Shown here piece after piece: positions 9,261 through 17,264 of a stretch of DNA of 64,000 nt. The stretch covers positions 2,478,001 to 2,542,000 of the forward strand of contig NZ_CP120416.1 of NCBI RefSeq assembly GCF_032773895.1. Reading direction: 5' to 3'. The notes below the pieces were generated by a model. It had not been told where the DNA came from, made no database searches, and worked only from the letters and a program-made list of their open reading frames with translations. Source of the stretch: Teredinibacter sp. KSP-S5-2 (lineage in GTDB: Bacteria; Pseudomonadota; Gammaproteobacteria; Pseudomonadales; Cellvibrionaceae). Numbering within the stretch: the first letter of the stretch is position 1; each line of letters begins with the position of its first letter. The position numbers and the translations under genes were made by a program.

Positions 9261-9688
9261 TATGAAGAGGTTCCTTCTACAGACTCACATACTTTTAACC
9301 GTTTATGTAACAGCACACTCATAAAGAACGCTTGAATTGATAAAATAATAGCCAAAGAAAATGCGGCCAGCGCAACGGATTCAAAATAATCCGGGGAATC
9401 TTTAATCAAGCTAAACACAGAGTACCCCGAAACAGCATCACCACCATCTGGCATAAGCACCGATGCGACTACAAACAAGAAATTACTCACAACAGACACT
9501 ATAGTTATTTTTTTATTATTTCCATTTACACGAACAGAAATACTAACCTGGAAGGCGCTGTGGACTATAAAAATTGGAACAACAACGACAGATGTCATAA
9601 ATGTTACCCAGCCCATATTTGTAATCCTTGCCACAAGTGAAATAAGCAAGCACAGCGCAAGACTAATAACAATTATTAGGTTATTCAT
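9260..9688 (-). CDS. four-helix membrane protein, unknown
   Basis: 142 residues from the ATG at 9688; a GTG four codons earlier is possible, but GGTGG is better placed for the ATG. Four hydrophobic segments (about 3-22, 28-48, 60-80, 105-128) leave little soluble sequence; the C-terminus is a short polar tail (KRLKVCESVEGTSS). It is coupled to the ABM protein gene just downstream, so the pair probably forms a unit. No family was recognised. Confidence 0.5.
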   Translation of the reverse strand: MNNLIIVISLALCLLISLVARITNMGWVTFMTSVVVVPIFIVHSAFQVSISVRVNGNNKKITIVSVVSNFLFVVASVLMPDGGDAVSGYSVFSLIKDSPDYFESVALAAFSLAIILSIQAFFMSVLLHKRLKVCESVEGTSS

Positions 9689-9715
9689 TCCAACCACCAC
9701 GTAATGAATTTAATT

Positions 9716-9735
9716 ATAACTTCTAATCAAGTTAT
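9716..9735. repeat. short inverted repeat upstream of the 9260-9688 gene
   Basis: ATAACTT and AAGTTAT are perfect 7-bp arms separated by six bases, about 28 bp upstream of the membrane-protein start. It could be an operator or a small hairpin; no T-tract follows. Weak support for any specific role. Confidence 0.25.
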
Positions 9736-9850
9736 GGCACCACTAAGACAACGACCTACAGCAAAAACAAACTCCAACCCTATTCATGACCAGGGTAGTC
9801 ATAAAACAGACTTTTAAAACTGGCACCATCAGTCGAATTGAGATGCTAGG

Positions 9851-10309
9851 TTACGCCCTTTGTACAGAGACTTTGCCTGTTTGAATACCAGAAAGAGATA
9901 ACCAGACTTGCTTGGCTCCTACAATATGCACTATACCAACAGCTAAGCTCGTAAGTGACGTCCAAACCATAAAACTCGTCATATCATCTGGATTAAAAAA
10001 TAAAGCATAAGGCAACCATAATCCTCTAATAGTATAAGCAGAAGATACAATCACGAGAACCGTTTTCAGAAAAGGTAGCTTGATTATCAAGCTGGCACCC
10101 GATAATGCATAAAGCCCCCAAACTAAAAGTACCATAAATATCCCGAAGGTAGTAATCGGCGGAATCCAGGAACCGTTTTCAGCAAGGGAAGCCATTTCCT
10201 CTCCCGCACCCCAAAACAGATACCAATCTGGCCCACCGATTATAATGGCAATATGCAGCATTGCCGCCACAATACTAAAAACACCACCGCTAAGTAGAAA
10301 TTTATTCAT
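9851..10309 (-). CDS. four-helix membrane protein, unknown
   Basis: 152 residues from the ATG at 10309, which yields a clean hydrophobic N-terminal helix (NKFLLSGGVFSIVAAMLHIA). Four membrane segments follow the pattern of small DoxX/DUF-type membrane proteins with a Trp/Gly-rich loop (GPDWYLFWGAGEEMASL) between the first two. The annotated frame extends upstream to 10372, but that part overlaps the remnant of another gene (10326-10478) and is unlikely to be translated. No function is proposed. Confidence 0.5.
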   Translation of the reverse strand: MNKFLLSGGVFSIVAAMLHIAIIIGGPDWYLFWGAGEEMASLAENGSWIPPITTFGIFMVLLVWGLYALSGASLIIKLPFLKTVLVIVSSAYTIRGLWLPYALFFNPDDMTSFMVWTSLTSLAVGIVHIVGAKQVWLSLSGIQTGKVSVQRA

Positions 10310-10325
10310 GATTACTTGTTCCGTT

Positions 10326-10478
10326 CTACAGGCTATAACTCTGCCATAAACCACAGCATCTAAGGTCAACAAAACCTTCAGGTAAATCCAGCTCTACTTC
10401 GACAGAACCACAACAACATGACGCCTTATGCTTTGACTGAATCTTTACCCCATCGACATCTCTGAAATTTAAGCTCAT
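10326..10478 (-). pseudogene. N-terminal fragment of a GFA/CENP-V-type zinc protein
   Basis: A 50-residue reading frame from an ATG preceded by AGGAAAT. The segment SKHKASCCCGSVEVELDLP plus DLRCC is the start of the GFA (glutathione-dependent formaldehyde-activating-like) fold, where a CxCG knuckle and a following Cys pair bind zinc. Full members are about 120-140 residues; here the frame stops just after the third Cys and the next gene begins 16 bp later. It looks like a gene cut off by recombination. Confidence 0.5.
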
Positions 10479-10558
10479 ATTCTATTTCCTGAATTCACAA
10501 ACACCCGACACACAGAGCAGACAAAGCGAGGACATTATTATTCGGCTTGTTAAACTAG

Positions 10559-11161
10559 TCATTCATCAGGACTACATTTACCGTACTTAGCTTTAACTTT
10601 ATTAATGTAACTTGAAAGCTTGTAACCTAGCATTCCGTTCACATGTTCATGAATGTCATCGCCATCCCATTTAGATTTAAGACTATTTTCTTTTAGCTCC
10701 AAGCCGTCTTGATATAGGTAGCGTACTTTTGTTAAAAAAGCATGTTGACCGCCTGTAACGTATGATTTTCCTTGTTGTTTCTCAACTCTTGGGATGTGGT
10801 ACGGGGAAAACTCTAATTTGGCTCCATCTTTCCAGGTTATAAAGATATACTCAAGCCCCGGAGCCGGGTAATGATATTCCATGCCGCCTATCATTAACGC
10901 CGAATATTCCGAAGAGACTTCTACCACTCCTTTTTGTCTCTTTCCTGCTATATGCTTTATAACCTGTATCTTGTATGTACCGTGCTGATCAACCAATTCT
11001 TCACCATCGAACAAAATTGGCTTGACTTCGACTCTTCCTTCTAAAACCTTTCCGTAAAATACACTTTGAGAACACTCCAGAATTTCTTCTAAAGTTGATG
11101 CTCTTGGTTTAGAGTAAACCACCACGGGAACAAAAATAAGCAAAAATAGGATATTTCTCAT
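10559..11161 (-). CDS. exported NTR/TIMP-like protein
   Basis: 200 residues from the ATG giving MRNILFLLIFVPVVVYS, a standard signal peptide. The mature part begins with a helix (STLEEILECSQSVFYGKV) and then strands of the form TYKIQVIKHIAG...GVVEVSS. This layout (exposed helix with Cys, 'VFYGKVL', then alternating strands) resembles bacterial proteins of the netrin/TIMP-like OB fold. A similar plan occurs in the gene at 11904, so this region carries two relatives. The role is unknown; periplasmic or cell-surface location is predicted. Confidence 0.5.
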   Translation of the reverse strand: MRNILFLLIFVPVVVYSKPRASTLEEILECSQSVFYGKVLEGRVEVKPILFDGEELVDQHGTYKIQVIKHIAGKRQKGVVEVSSEYSALMIGGMEYHYPAPGLEYIFITWKDGAKLEFSPYHIPRVEKQQGKSYVTGGQHAFLTKVRYLYQDGLELKENSLKSKWDGDDIHEHVNGMLGYKLSSYINKVKAKYGKCSPDE

Positions 11162-11266
11162 TATATGCCTAACATCCGCCACGCTAACCGCGTCGGAGGT
11201 GAGATTCGCAAAGAGAGTAAAACAAACAACGTTTAACCGAAGCCCGGCTAACCGCTTTATTAAGCA

Positions 11267-11623
11267 TTACTCCACCCATATATTTTTCAAATTTAAAACA
11301 TAATCAGTTTCGGGATTTTCTTCATCTTGGTATAAAAATCCCTCATTTTTCAAAATGCCCTCTTCCACTAAATTTGAAATGTATTTGTTTGTTACATCCT
11401 TATACGTCTGTACATCTTTCGAAGAGCCTTTTAAAAACGGCCACTCTCCAAAGGTATCGGATACAAACTGAATTAAATCTCCCTGATTCTCAAGCAAATA
11501 CCATGTAACAATGGCCGACTGAGGAGGATTACCTGCCAGCTCCCGTTTTTTTGAACCGTTCAAATGAGAAAAGGAGATTACCTCCTTTTTCGATTGATTT
11601 ACTAACACATACTCAACACCCAT
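11267..11623 (-). CDS. small soluble protein, unknown
   Basis: 118 residues with AGGATGT ahead of the ATG. Mixed alpha/beta sequence, acidic, with no signal peptide. It contains SHLNGSKKRELAGNPPQSAIVTWYL-type polar segments and ends with LNLKNIWVE. No family recognised. About 100 bp without coding follows on its 3' side, containing GCGGTTAGC twice in direct orientation. Confidence 0.45.
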   Translation of the reverse strand: MGVEYVLVNQSKKEVISFSHLNGSKKRELAGNPPQSAIVTWYLLENQGDLIQFVSDTFGEWPFLKGSSKDVQTYKDVTNKYISNLVEEGILKNEGFLYQDEENPETDYVLNLKNIWVE

Positions 11624-11903
11624 AGTACATCCTGATGCTTAAATGGTCGGCGCTCAATGTCACTCCGGAGTGGGTGATTTTTTGAGCAATTTGATAGGCG
11701 GCCGCGCACGTTCATACCTTCCATCCACTTATTAAGCTAATTTAAATATTTACGATATATCACAACACGGACAGTGATCTGCTAACAAAATGCGCAACAA
11801 CCTGGCTATAAGCGAGGCTCGCGTATTGCCATGTGAGCTTGCCCCAATCAACACGGGATGTCGCAAGCCCTGAGTCTATACGAAGCCTTCTTAGTTAAGC
11901 ATT

Positions 11904-12266
11904 TTATCTAACCCTCTCAATACTACAACTAGATCCCACCAACATCCCATTTTCCAACCTAACAACTACTTTATAGTTGATTTCCTTGCTTAAGCGAACC
12001 ACACAAAAATTAGGCTTCTGCATAATCTGAACAACTTGGTTCTTTTTATAAGTACTTGATAAAACATCAATCACTTTTAAATGAGTAATTGTTTCTCCGT
12101 TTTCATTCTTTTTATTAAGCGCACCACCGTCGATTGGAGTTCCAACAAAGTACTCTCTACTTTCCTCTAACCTCAACCGTTCTGACTCTGGCAAATAACG
12201 TTCCCAACAAGAACAAGCATTCGCCAATGATGCGAGGCACATTAGCAATATAATTATGTACTTCAT
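11904..12266 (-). CDS. exported Cys-starting NTR/TIMP-like protein
   Basis: 120 residues from the ATG giving MKYIIILLMCLASLANA; cleavage after ANA would leave CSCWERYLPE at the mature N-terminus. TIMP/NTR-like proteins use an N-terminal Cys-x-Cys of this kind. The following YFVGTPIDGG, THLKVIDVL and VVRLENG...SSCS strands fit a small OB-like barrel with four Cys. An alternative is a lipoprotein, but ANAC is a poor lipobox. A 280-bp gap without genes lies upstream (11624-11903, on its 3' side); it has GC-rich inverted repeats such as GCGAG-x-CTCGC. Confidence 0.5.
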   Translation of the reverse strand: MKYIIILLMCLASLANACSCWERYLPESERLRLEESREYFVGTPIDGGALNKKNENGETITHLKVIDVLSSTYKKNQVVQIMQKPNFCVVRLSKEINYKVVVRLENGMLVGSSCSIERVR

Positions 12267-12386
12267 AACTAATTTAATGTGTAACACCGTGGTAACTCTC
12301 TCGTATTGAGTCAGTGGAGTTTTAATGTAAAGTGGCACAATGACATAAAACGCAACAAAGTAATGTCGATCAAATTAACCGCTTAA

Positions 12387-12827
12387 TTAGGATCTTAGCT
12401 TCTCTCGGACCTCCATGAGTATTTTTCCAAGCATGTTCTGCCCTTTACCGTCACCACCATCTCCCCAGTAGCTATCATTCTCCGTATGTTCAACCAACTT
12501 AGCGTCATTTGTTGACAACAAAAGGATCCTTAGATCTTCGTGTTGACTAAACTTAGCTAATAAAGCTTCACGCATAACATTGTCTTTCATTGATTCCCAG
12601 TTACGTTTAAGTTTTCTCTTCCTATCCCGACCCTTTCTAGCAGCTTCGATCGGAGTTTTTGCTTTTAGAATCTCGTTTTGATCCGATTCGGACTCAAACT
12701 TCATGGCTTGAAAATAGTGCTCACTTGTAGGCCATACTTTTTTCTTTAGCTTTACAGGAAATGCGGCAAAATTTGAAAACTCCCCAAATTCATCGACTAC
12801 GCTATAAAATTTTATTACTTCACTCAT
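12387..12827 (-). CDS. NADAR-family protein (YbiA-like N-glycosidase fold)
   Basis: 146 residues, the normal length for YbiA/NADAR proteins. Hallmarks are present: FSNFAAFPV near residue 17, WPTSEHYFQAMKF (about 32-44) and YWGDGGDGKGQNMLGKILM (about 120-138), which form the ligand pocket. Known members hydrolyse N-glycosidic bonds of riboflavin intermediates or remove ADP-ribose from guanine in DNA. Which applies here cannot be told: no DarT-like toxin and no rib gene is next to it. It stands as a single gene among unrelated small genes. Confidence 0.85.
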   Translation of the reverse strand: MSEVIKFYSVVDEFGEFSNFAAFPVKLKKKVWPTSEHYFQAMKFESESDQNEILKAKTPIEAARKGRDRKRKLKRNWESMKDNVMREALLAKFSQHEDLRILLLSTNDAKLVEHTENDSYWGDGGDGKGQNMLGKILMEVREKLRS

Positions 12828-12906
12828 ACTACACTCTGATTCGGAAACTTAAGGCCTAAATAAGGATATCGTTTACAACGCTTCTCTATATTTTTTGTCG
12901 GATGAA

Positions 12907-13719
12907 TTACCACTGAAGAACTACCTTACCAACAATATTTGCTTCTGGAACCACTCCCCAAAAACGGCTATCTAGTGAGTTGTTTCGATTATCACCCATC
13001 ACGAAATAGTGCCCGTCAGGAACAGTAATTCTATGGTTTTTGAATCTGAATGGTTCATTAAGATACTTCACTATAAATGTGTTTTCCCCAACGGTTTCTT
13101 TAGATGTAGTAAAATCTAATATTTCAGAAACCACCTTTCCATTAATACTAAGTGTGCTTTCGAACAATAAAACCTCATCACCAGGCACCCCAATGATTCG
13201 TTCGACGAAGACACGACTTTCATGGGGAGGGTAAAGCACAAATATTTCTCCTGGATTTGGCTTCGAACCAGGTCTATTTAAATTTATAAAGTTGAAACCC
13301 CAAGTGCCGTAAGTACCATAACCAAACTTTGAAATTAGGACATGATTACCTGGATTTAAGTTGGGCGACATTGATTCAGAAGGAATGCGGAACGGTTCGC
13401 ACAAAAAGGAACGTACTGTAAATATGGCGATAACTATAACAATAGGTATCGTTAATGCTCCCCACCAATAATTAAAGAATCGCTTTCTTTCATTATCATT
13501 TGTATTTTTCACTAGCTTTAACGAATGAAAAACGGCCACAACGGCAAGAGTAAGACCAAGGCCGCTAATCCCATAGTATAGATTTAATAAATAATCACCT
13601 AACATCGAAAAAATTAACGCAGCCAAATAAACCAGGGCAATACTTCCACGAGATAAGTATAAAAAAGCCAATGGTGGCATAAAAAATGCCAGAATCCCCA
13701 CAAATACTTTTTTTTCCAC
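12907..13719 (-). CDS. signal peptidase I paralogue with catalytic Lys replaced by Glu
   Basis: 270 residues from a GTG start with AAGGAG seven bases ahead. It has an unusual N-terminal part with about four membrane segments (5-100), then the S26 catalytic domain. Box B is intact (IPSESM, nucleophile Ser116) and box E is intact (GDNRNNSLDSRFWG). In box D, however, the general-base Lys expected in the [IV]KR[IV][IV]G motif reads VERIIG, with Glu at residue 173. The family needs a Ser/Lys dyad, so the enzyme may be inactive, use another base or have a new role. The codon is GAA in the given sequence. It sits alone, far from lepA or rnc, the usual neighbours of lepB, so a second copy for housekeeping should exist elsewhere. 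Confidence 0.85.
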   Translation of the reverse strand: MEKKVFVGILAFFMPPLAFLYLSRGSIALVYLAALIFSMLGDYLLNLYYGISGLGLTLAVVAVFHSLKLVKNTNDNERKRFFNYWWGALTIPIVIVIAIFTVRSFLCEPFRIPSESMSPNLNPGNHVLISKFGYGTYGTWGFNFINLNRPGSKPNPGEIFVLYPPHESRVFVERIIGVPGDEVLLFESTLSINGKVVSEILDFTTSKETVGENTFIVKYLNEPFRFKNHRITVPDGHYFVMGDNRNNSLDSRFWGVVPEANIVGKVVLQW

Positions 13720-13810
13720 AATATCTCCTTTTCACCTAACCCCGTAATTTTCGATGTTTTTTATATAGAACTGGAGGCGAAACGGGGAAATTGTCGCCAA
13801 GTTACGATCA

Positions 13811-14047
13811 TTAACTGCGCTGCATACGATAGAACCTAAGATCCCCCGTTACAGCATGAAGATTCAGTTCATTTCTTAATTCACTACGAAGCGCTTTTAA
13901 AATACCTGTAAATTCATTTGAACCACTACTTAACATATCATCCAAAGCATCAAGCTGTTCCTTATTTCCTAATAGCTGAATATCTTCAATTGCTTTCTCA
14001 ACTAAATGCTTCTGTTCGTCTATCGCCCTAAGTCGACACTGATGCAA
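13811..14047 (-). CDS. small helical protein, unknown
   Basis: 78 residues, mostly helical (IDEQKHLVEKAIEDIQLL, then NELNLHAVTGDLRFYRMQRS). The first codon would be TTG and no ribosome site is visible, so the exact start is uncertain. It begins 15 bp after the stop of the upstream membrane-protein gene, so the two may be co-transcribed. No family was recognised. Confidence 0.35.
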   Translation of the reverse strand: MHQCRLRAIDEQKHLVEKAIEDIQLLGNKEQLDALDDMLSSGSNEFTGILKALRSELRNELNLHAVTGDLRFYRMQRS

Positions 14048-14062
14048 ACAGTCTTTTTGGTT

Positions 14063-14404
14063 TTACTTGTTATTTGTTTTTTCCAGAGTACCCGCATATA
14101 AGTATAAGGCGTAAACCACCAGTCCCCACCATGTAGCAATTAGCCCAAGTAGAAACCATAACTCTCGCCTTGCTTCAGTGACAGTATATAACCACCAACC
14201 AATAAATAAGCCTACAAACTGCACAGCAATAATTTTTATTGCAGGAGCTATTGCGAATATAAAATTTTCAGATTCCATGAGTACTGATGAACCTGAAGCC
14301 ATCAGTTTATTCATGTAAAAGGATAATACTGCTCCAACACTTATTTCTACTACGGTGGCAATAACAACCAAAACCACCAATTGTTCTACTTTCTCTCGAT
14401 TCAA
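14063..14404 (-). CDS. small membrane protein, unknown
   Basis: 113 residues from a TTG start preceded by AGGGGGAA. Three hydrophobic segments (about 8-30, 48-70, 80-103) with a WWLYTVTEARRELWFLLG loop. No family recognised. It is upstream of, and close to, the 78-residue helical protein. Confidence 0.45.
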   Translation of the reverse strand: MNREKVEQLVVLVVIATVVEISVGAVLSFYMNKLMASGSSVLMESENFIFAIAPAIKIIAVQFVGLFIGWWLYTVTEARRELWFLLGLIATWWGLVVYALYLYAGTLEKTNNK

Positions 14405-14886
14405 AGCTTCCCCCTTTTTAACACATAGCAGTATATTATACGGAATTCCTTACCCCCCCGGATAAGAACAATTCTCACCCAATATAGTTTCTTATTTGAT
14501 TTCAATGCATTAACAAAAATGTCTGTTTGTGAGCGATCCTTGAATGGGAAAAAGCTGTCTGCGCACTTAACAGCACTTTCAGGGGCTTCTATTCACTCGA
14601 TAAGGAGACATTTTTTCTTTTTTTTCAATAGCTTACTTTCTAACAATTGAAAAACAAAGAATTTATTTTAGTTTTTCATTAGACCCCATTATTGAGAAAA
14701 TGTCTATTTTCAATACAACTGCGCGCATATGCAGAGCAATACTTCTAGGTGCAAATTTTAAGCACGTTACTCTGTTACACCTAAGCCTATATTAAAGCCA
14801 AGTATGTTTATTAGTCTTGTTGCATCAAGACACTTAAGTAACCATTATTTCTTGACAGACAATTGGAAGTAATCCTCAGAAAAGCA
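14405..14886. other. 482-bp AT-rich stretch without a gene
   Basis: No ORF with coding character is seen on either strand. It contains a perfect hairpin GTCTTG/CAAGAC (14814-14831, 6-nt loop) just downstream of the 14887 gene, a C7 run at 14453 and long T-runs near 14612-14632. These could include the promoter of the 14063 gene and a weak end for the 14887 gene; nothing more can be supported. Confidence 0.4.
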
Positions 14887-15285
14887 CTAAACTAGTCGAT
14901 GCAAAAGAATGTTAATCACAACCCACAAACCAATCACCATTGCCGGCAACCACAATGCAACAAGGGCTGTTGGACAAATATATATCCGTCCGCCCTCTTT
15001 CCACCCTGTCGCTTGAGTAACTGCATCGTTAATTGGGTCTGAATCCGGGATATCGGCTCTCAATCGATGTAAAGCCTGAATGACGTTGAAGCATTGCACT
15101 GTGGTAAACAACCATAAAATCGACATTGCCAAACCAAATATGGCAATCATCCATGTATAGGGTGCCCCACCCTGAGTGCCTAAAGCGGTGAGGATAAAAC
15201 CATTGCCCACCAAAAAGGTACCTGTTCGAGTATTCAATAAGGCGTCTTCTTCGACGGTTCTTTTTCTAATATTGGCGTGATCCAT
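14887..15285 (-). CDS. small membrane protein with RTGTFL motif, unknown
   Basis: 132 residues from the ATG at 15285, seven bases after AGGGGGGT. The N-terminal EEDALLNTRTGTFLVGNGF precedes two membrane segments (about 28-62), and a third lies at the C-terminus (about 105-128). A conserved-looking 'NTRTGTFLxxNGFxxTALG' element recurs in small inner-membrane proteins of unknown role. It is separated from the rest of the minus-strand series by the long gap and may not belong to it. Confidence 0.5.
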   Translation of the reverse strand: MDHANIRKRTVEEDALLNTRTGTFLVGNGFILTALGTQGGAPYTWMIAIFGLAMSILWLFTTVQCFNVIQALHRLRADIPDSDPINDAVTQATGWKEGGRIYICPTALVALWLPAMVIGLWVVINILLHRLV

Positions 15286-15630
15286 AAATAGCACCCCCCT
15301 GAATAATTTACATTCTACCTAGACAAAACTTAAGCATCCCAAACGAGACCACGATTACTGCATACACAACATAAATGCGCAATTGCATTCAGATTATTCG
15401 AAAACCTTTTTTGGGGCATACTTCTTTAAGTTTTAATTATTAATTACTCAATTTCAATTCCGAATAAGAAACTTCATTTAACGCGACAAAATCATTCGTT
15501 TCAAAAAATATAGCTGAAATAAGAGTAGGTTAATTTGAAAAGCAAGAATTTGACTTCTACCCTACTTTAAAACATTTGTTCAATACCGCGAACAACCAAA
15601 CAAGAAGAAAGATAAAAAACAGAAAACGAT
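15286..15630. other. 345-bp divergent intergenic region
   Basis: AT-rich and without ORFs, between the divergent genes at 14887 (minus) and 15631 (plus). It must carry both promoters; I see no strong operator palindrome. Runs such as TTAATTATTAATTACTCAATTTC near 15435 are simple AT sequence. Confidence 0.4.
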
Positions 15631-16671
15631 ATGAAAAGAAACCTGATTTTCTTTGCCGGAACACTCTTATTGTTCTCTTTTATATTATTTTACTTAAGAA
15701 GCAATGAGACCAACAAAACCGCAGATGTTATTAAGCCTTCGCCCCCCGATCAATCCAGCGCATTCACCCCGGACACGACCAAAAGCCAAGAGAACAAAGA
15801 AAGTTTGTCATCCATTAAAACAAACATCAAAAAAGATGATTTAAATGAAGATGTACAAGAAGTTAGCCTTGAAAGCATTGGCAAGCTACTAGGCAATGAA
15901 AAACTAACCGACTCAAACAAGGAAAGACTTCACAACAGTATCTACGAATTATTTGCCTCAAAGCATTATTCTCGTGAAGAAATTTTTTCTTATTTTGAAC
16001 AAATAATTACCAACCAACTTCATAACCCTGAAAAGATAGCAGCGATTTTGGAGCTTCTTACACCCTACAAACCTGCCGAGCTAAATGAACTGGCCTTATC
16101 TTTTTTAGACTCCTATTCAAATGAAATCCTGCTTAGATCTGCATCCAATATGTTGATCAGCACCTATTCAGACTGGCAAATCAATGATCATTCGCTATCT
16201 GAATTCTCTCAGGATCAACGCATCTACTCGCCCGCGTCTGTACTTTTTGAAATCAACTCTGCTCTTTCTTCTTTCTCTGACTCAGCGGAGTCTCAACAGG
16301 CATTAAAAAGAGCTCATCGACTCCTGGCAGATATGGATACAACTGAAGAGATACTCTCCAAGGATTTTTCAGATGCTAAAGACTTCTTAACCGCAAATAC
16401 GGTTTCCATGGAGTTTTTTGAGACCTTTCTCTCCAGGCCAAAGGATCAAGCAAGAATGCTTACTCTGATGGAAAAGACGCTCCCACAACTGAGCCAGCCT
16501 ATCCAACATCAGCTATTGATTCGGCTGAATGAAATCCGCATTTATGAGTCATCAACATTAACGAACGAAACCAACGAAAAAATCAATCAAATTCTACTTT
16601 CTCTGGAATACAGGTACGAACAGGATGTTTTAGAAAAGCAAGCACTCATCGCACATAAGCATTCACGATGA
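15631..16671 (+). CDS. membrane-anchored helical periplasmic protein, unknown
   Basis: 346 residues. One N-terminal anchor (about 5-22, LIFFAGTLLLFSFILFYL) is followed by a Lys/Ser/Thr-rich linker to about residue 75. A long all-helical domain with short repeated hairpins (for example REEIFSYFEQIITNQL and PEKIAAILELLTPYKPAEL) resembles HEAT/TPR-like solenoids. No catalytic motif was found. The next gene, a small secreted Cys-rich protein, starts 43 bp downstream and ends in a strong terminator, so the two likely form one operon. Confidence 0.55.
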   Translation: MKRNLIFFAGTLLLFSFILFYLRSNETNKTADVIKPSPPDQSSAFTPDTTKSQENKESLSSIKTNIKKDDLNEDVQEVSLESIGKLLGNEKLTDSNKERLHNSIYELFASKHYSREEIFSYFEQIITNQLHNPEKIAAILELLTPYKPAELNELALSFLDSYSNEILLRSASNMLISTYSDWQINDHSLSEFSQDQRIYSPASVLFEINSALSSFSDSAESQQALKRAHRLLADMDTTEEILSKDFSDAKDFLTANTVSMEFFETFLSRPKDQARMLTLMEKTLPQLSQPIQHQLLIRLNEIRIYESSTLTNETNEKINQILLSLEYRYEQDVLEKQALIAHKHSR

Positions 16672-16714
16672 ATAATTTACAACTTACAAAAATTACCTTA
16701 ATTAAGGACATGTT

Positions 16715-17131
16715 ATGAGATCTACAATTAATTTAGCCATAGCAATAGTCGTTGGCTTTTTTGCCAGTAACGCTTTAGCTTTGTGTTATTCGATTCCTAT
16801 CGGGGTCAACAGTATTGGCGCAAACTTCGAAGTATATAGCGATAGCTGTCCAAGCGTAGGCGGCACTTGGAAAGAAGTGTGTGTGGCCAATGAAGGTTCC
16901 TCTTACTATCTTTACTGTAAAACCACTTACGGTACTAATATTCAGAACCTGCGTTTACCCAACCCATATGGCCGCTATACCTATCGAGCTCAATATCGCA
17001 AAAGTGACGGATCAACCGGTGTAATTATGTACGGGTCTGTTCAAGGATATTTGTACTACAGCGGCGGCGGTAGCAGTTCAAGTAGCAGCAGCGGCGGCGC
17101 AGAATGCCCACCAGATATGCCTTGTAATTAA
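16715..17131 (+). CDS. small secreted Cys-containing protein with C-terminal Ser/Gly tract
   Basis: 138 residues. The signal peptide is cleaved near ALA-LC; the mature part has six or more Cys (CYS, DSC, EVC, LYC, AEC, MPC), suited to disulfides. A beta-rich region with Tyr-rich strands (YGRYTYRAQYRK) follows, then GGGSSSSSSSGG and a short AECPPDMPCN end. Poly-Ser tracts of this kind join domains in Cellvibrionales carbohydrate-active proteins, but here almost nothing follows the tract. This could be a truncated relative or a tail processed after export. Function unknown. Confidence 0.6.
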   Translation: MRSTINLAIAIVVGFFASNALALCYSIPIGVNSIGANFEVYSDSCPSVGGTWKEVCVANEGSSYYLYCKTTYGTNIQNLRLPNPYGRYTYRAQYRKSDGSTGVIMYGSVQGYLYYSGGGSSSSSSSGGAECPPDMPCN

Positions 17132-17143
17132 CAGTAAGCCTTT

Positions 17144-17178
17144 AAAACAAACTCCCGGTTTTTCCGGGAGTTTGTTTA
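17144..17178 (+). terminator. strong rho-independent terminator
   Basis: A perfect 14-bp stem, AAACAAACTCCCGG (17145-17158) with CCGGGAGTTTGTTT (17164-17177), and a TTTTT loop. It lies 13 bp after the small secreted protein gene and can also close transcripts coming from the right. Confidence 0.85.
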
Positions 17179-17264
17179 TAGCTATAGGGGGTTACTTTCA
17201 GCATTTACTGTAATCATGCTAGCTTGATATAAAATCTTAAATAAAATACATTCTATATCACCGC

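Noticed and set aside
11904-12338. Longer start of the NTR-like protein at 12338
   Set aside because: The 24 extra residues are polar and would bury the signal peptide; the ATG at 12266 gives a normal one.
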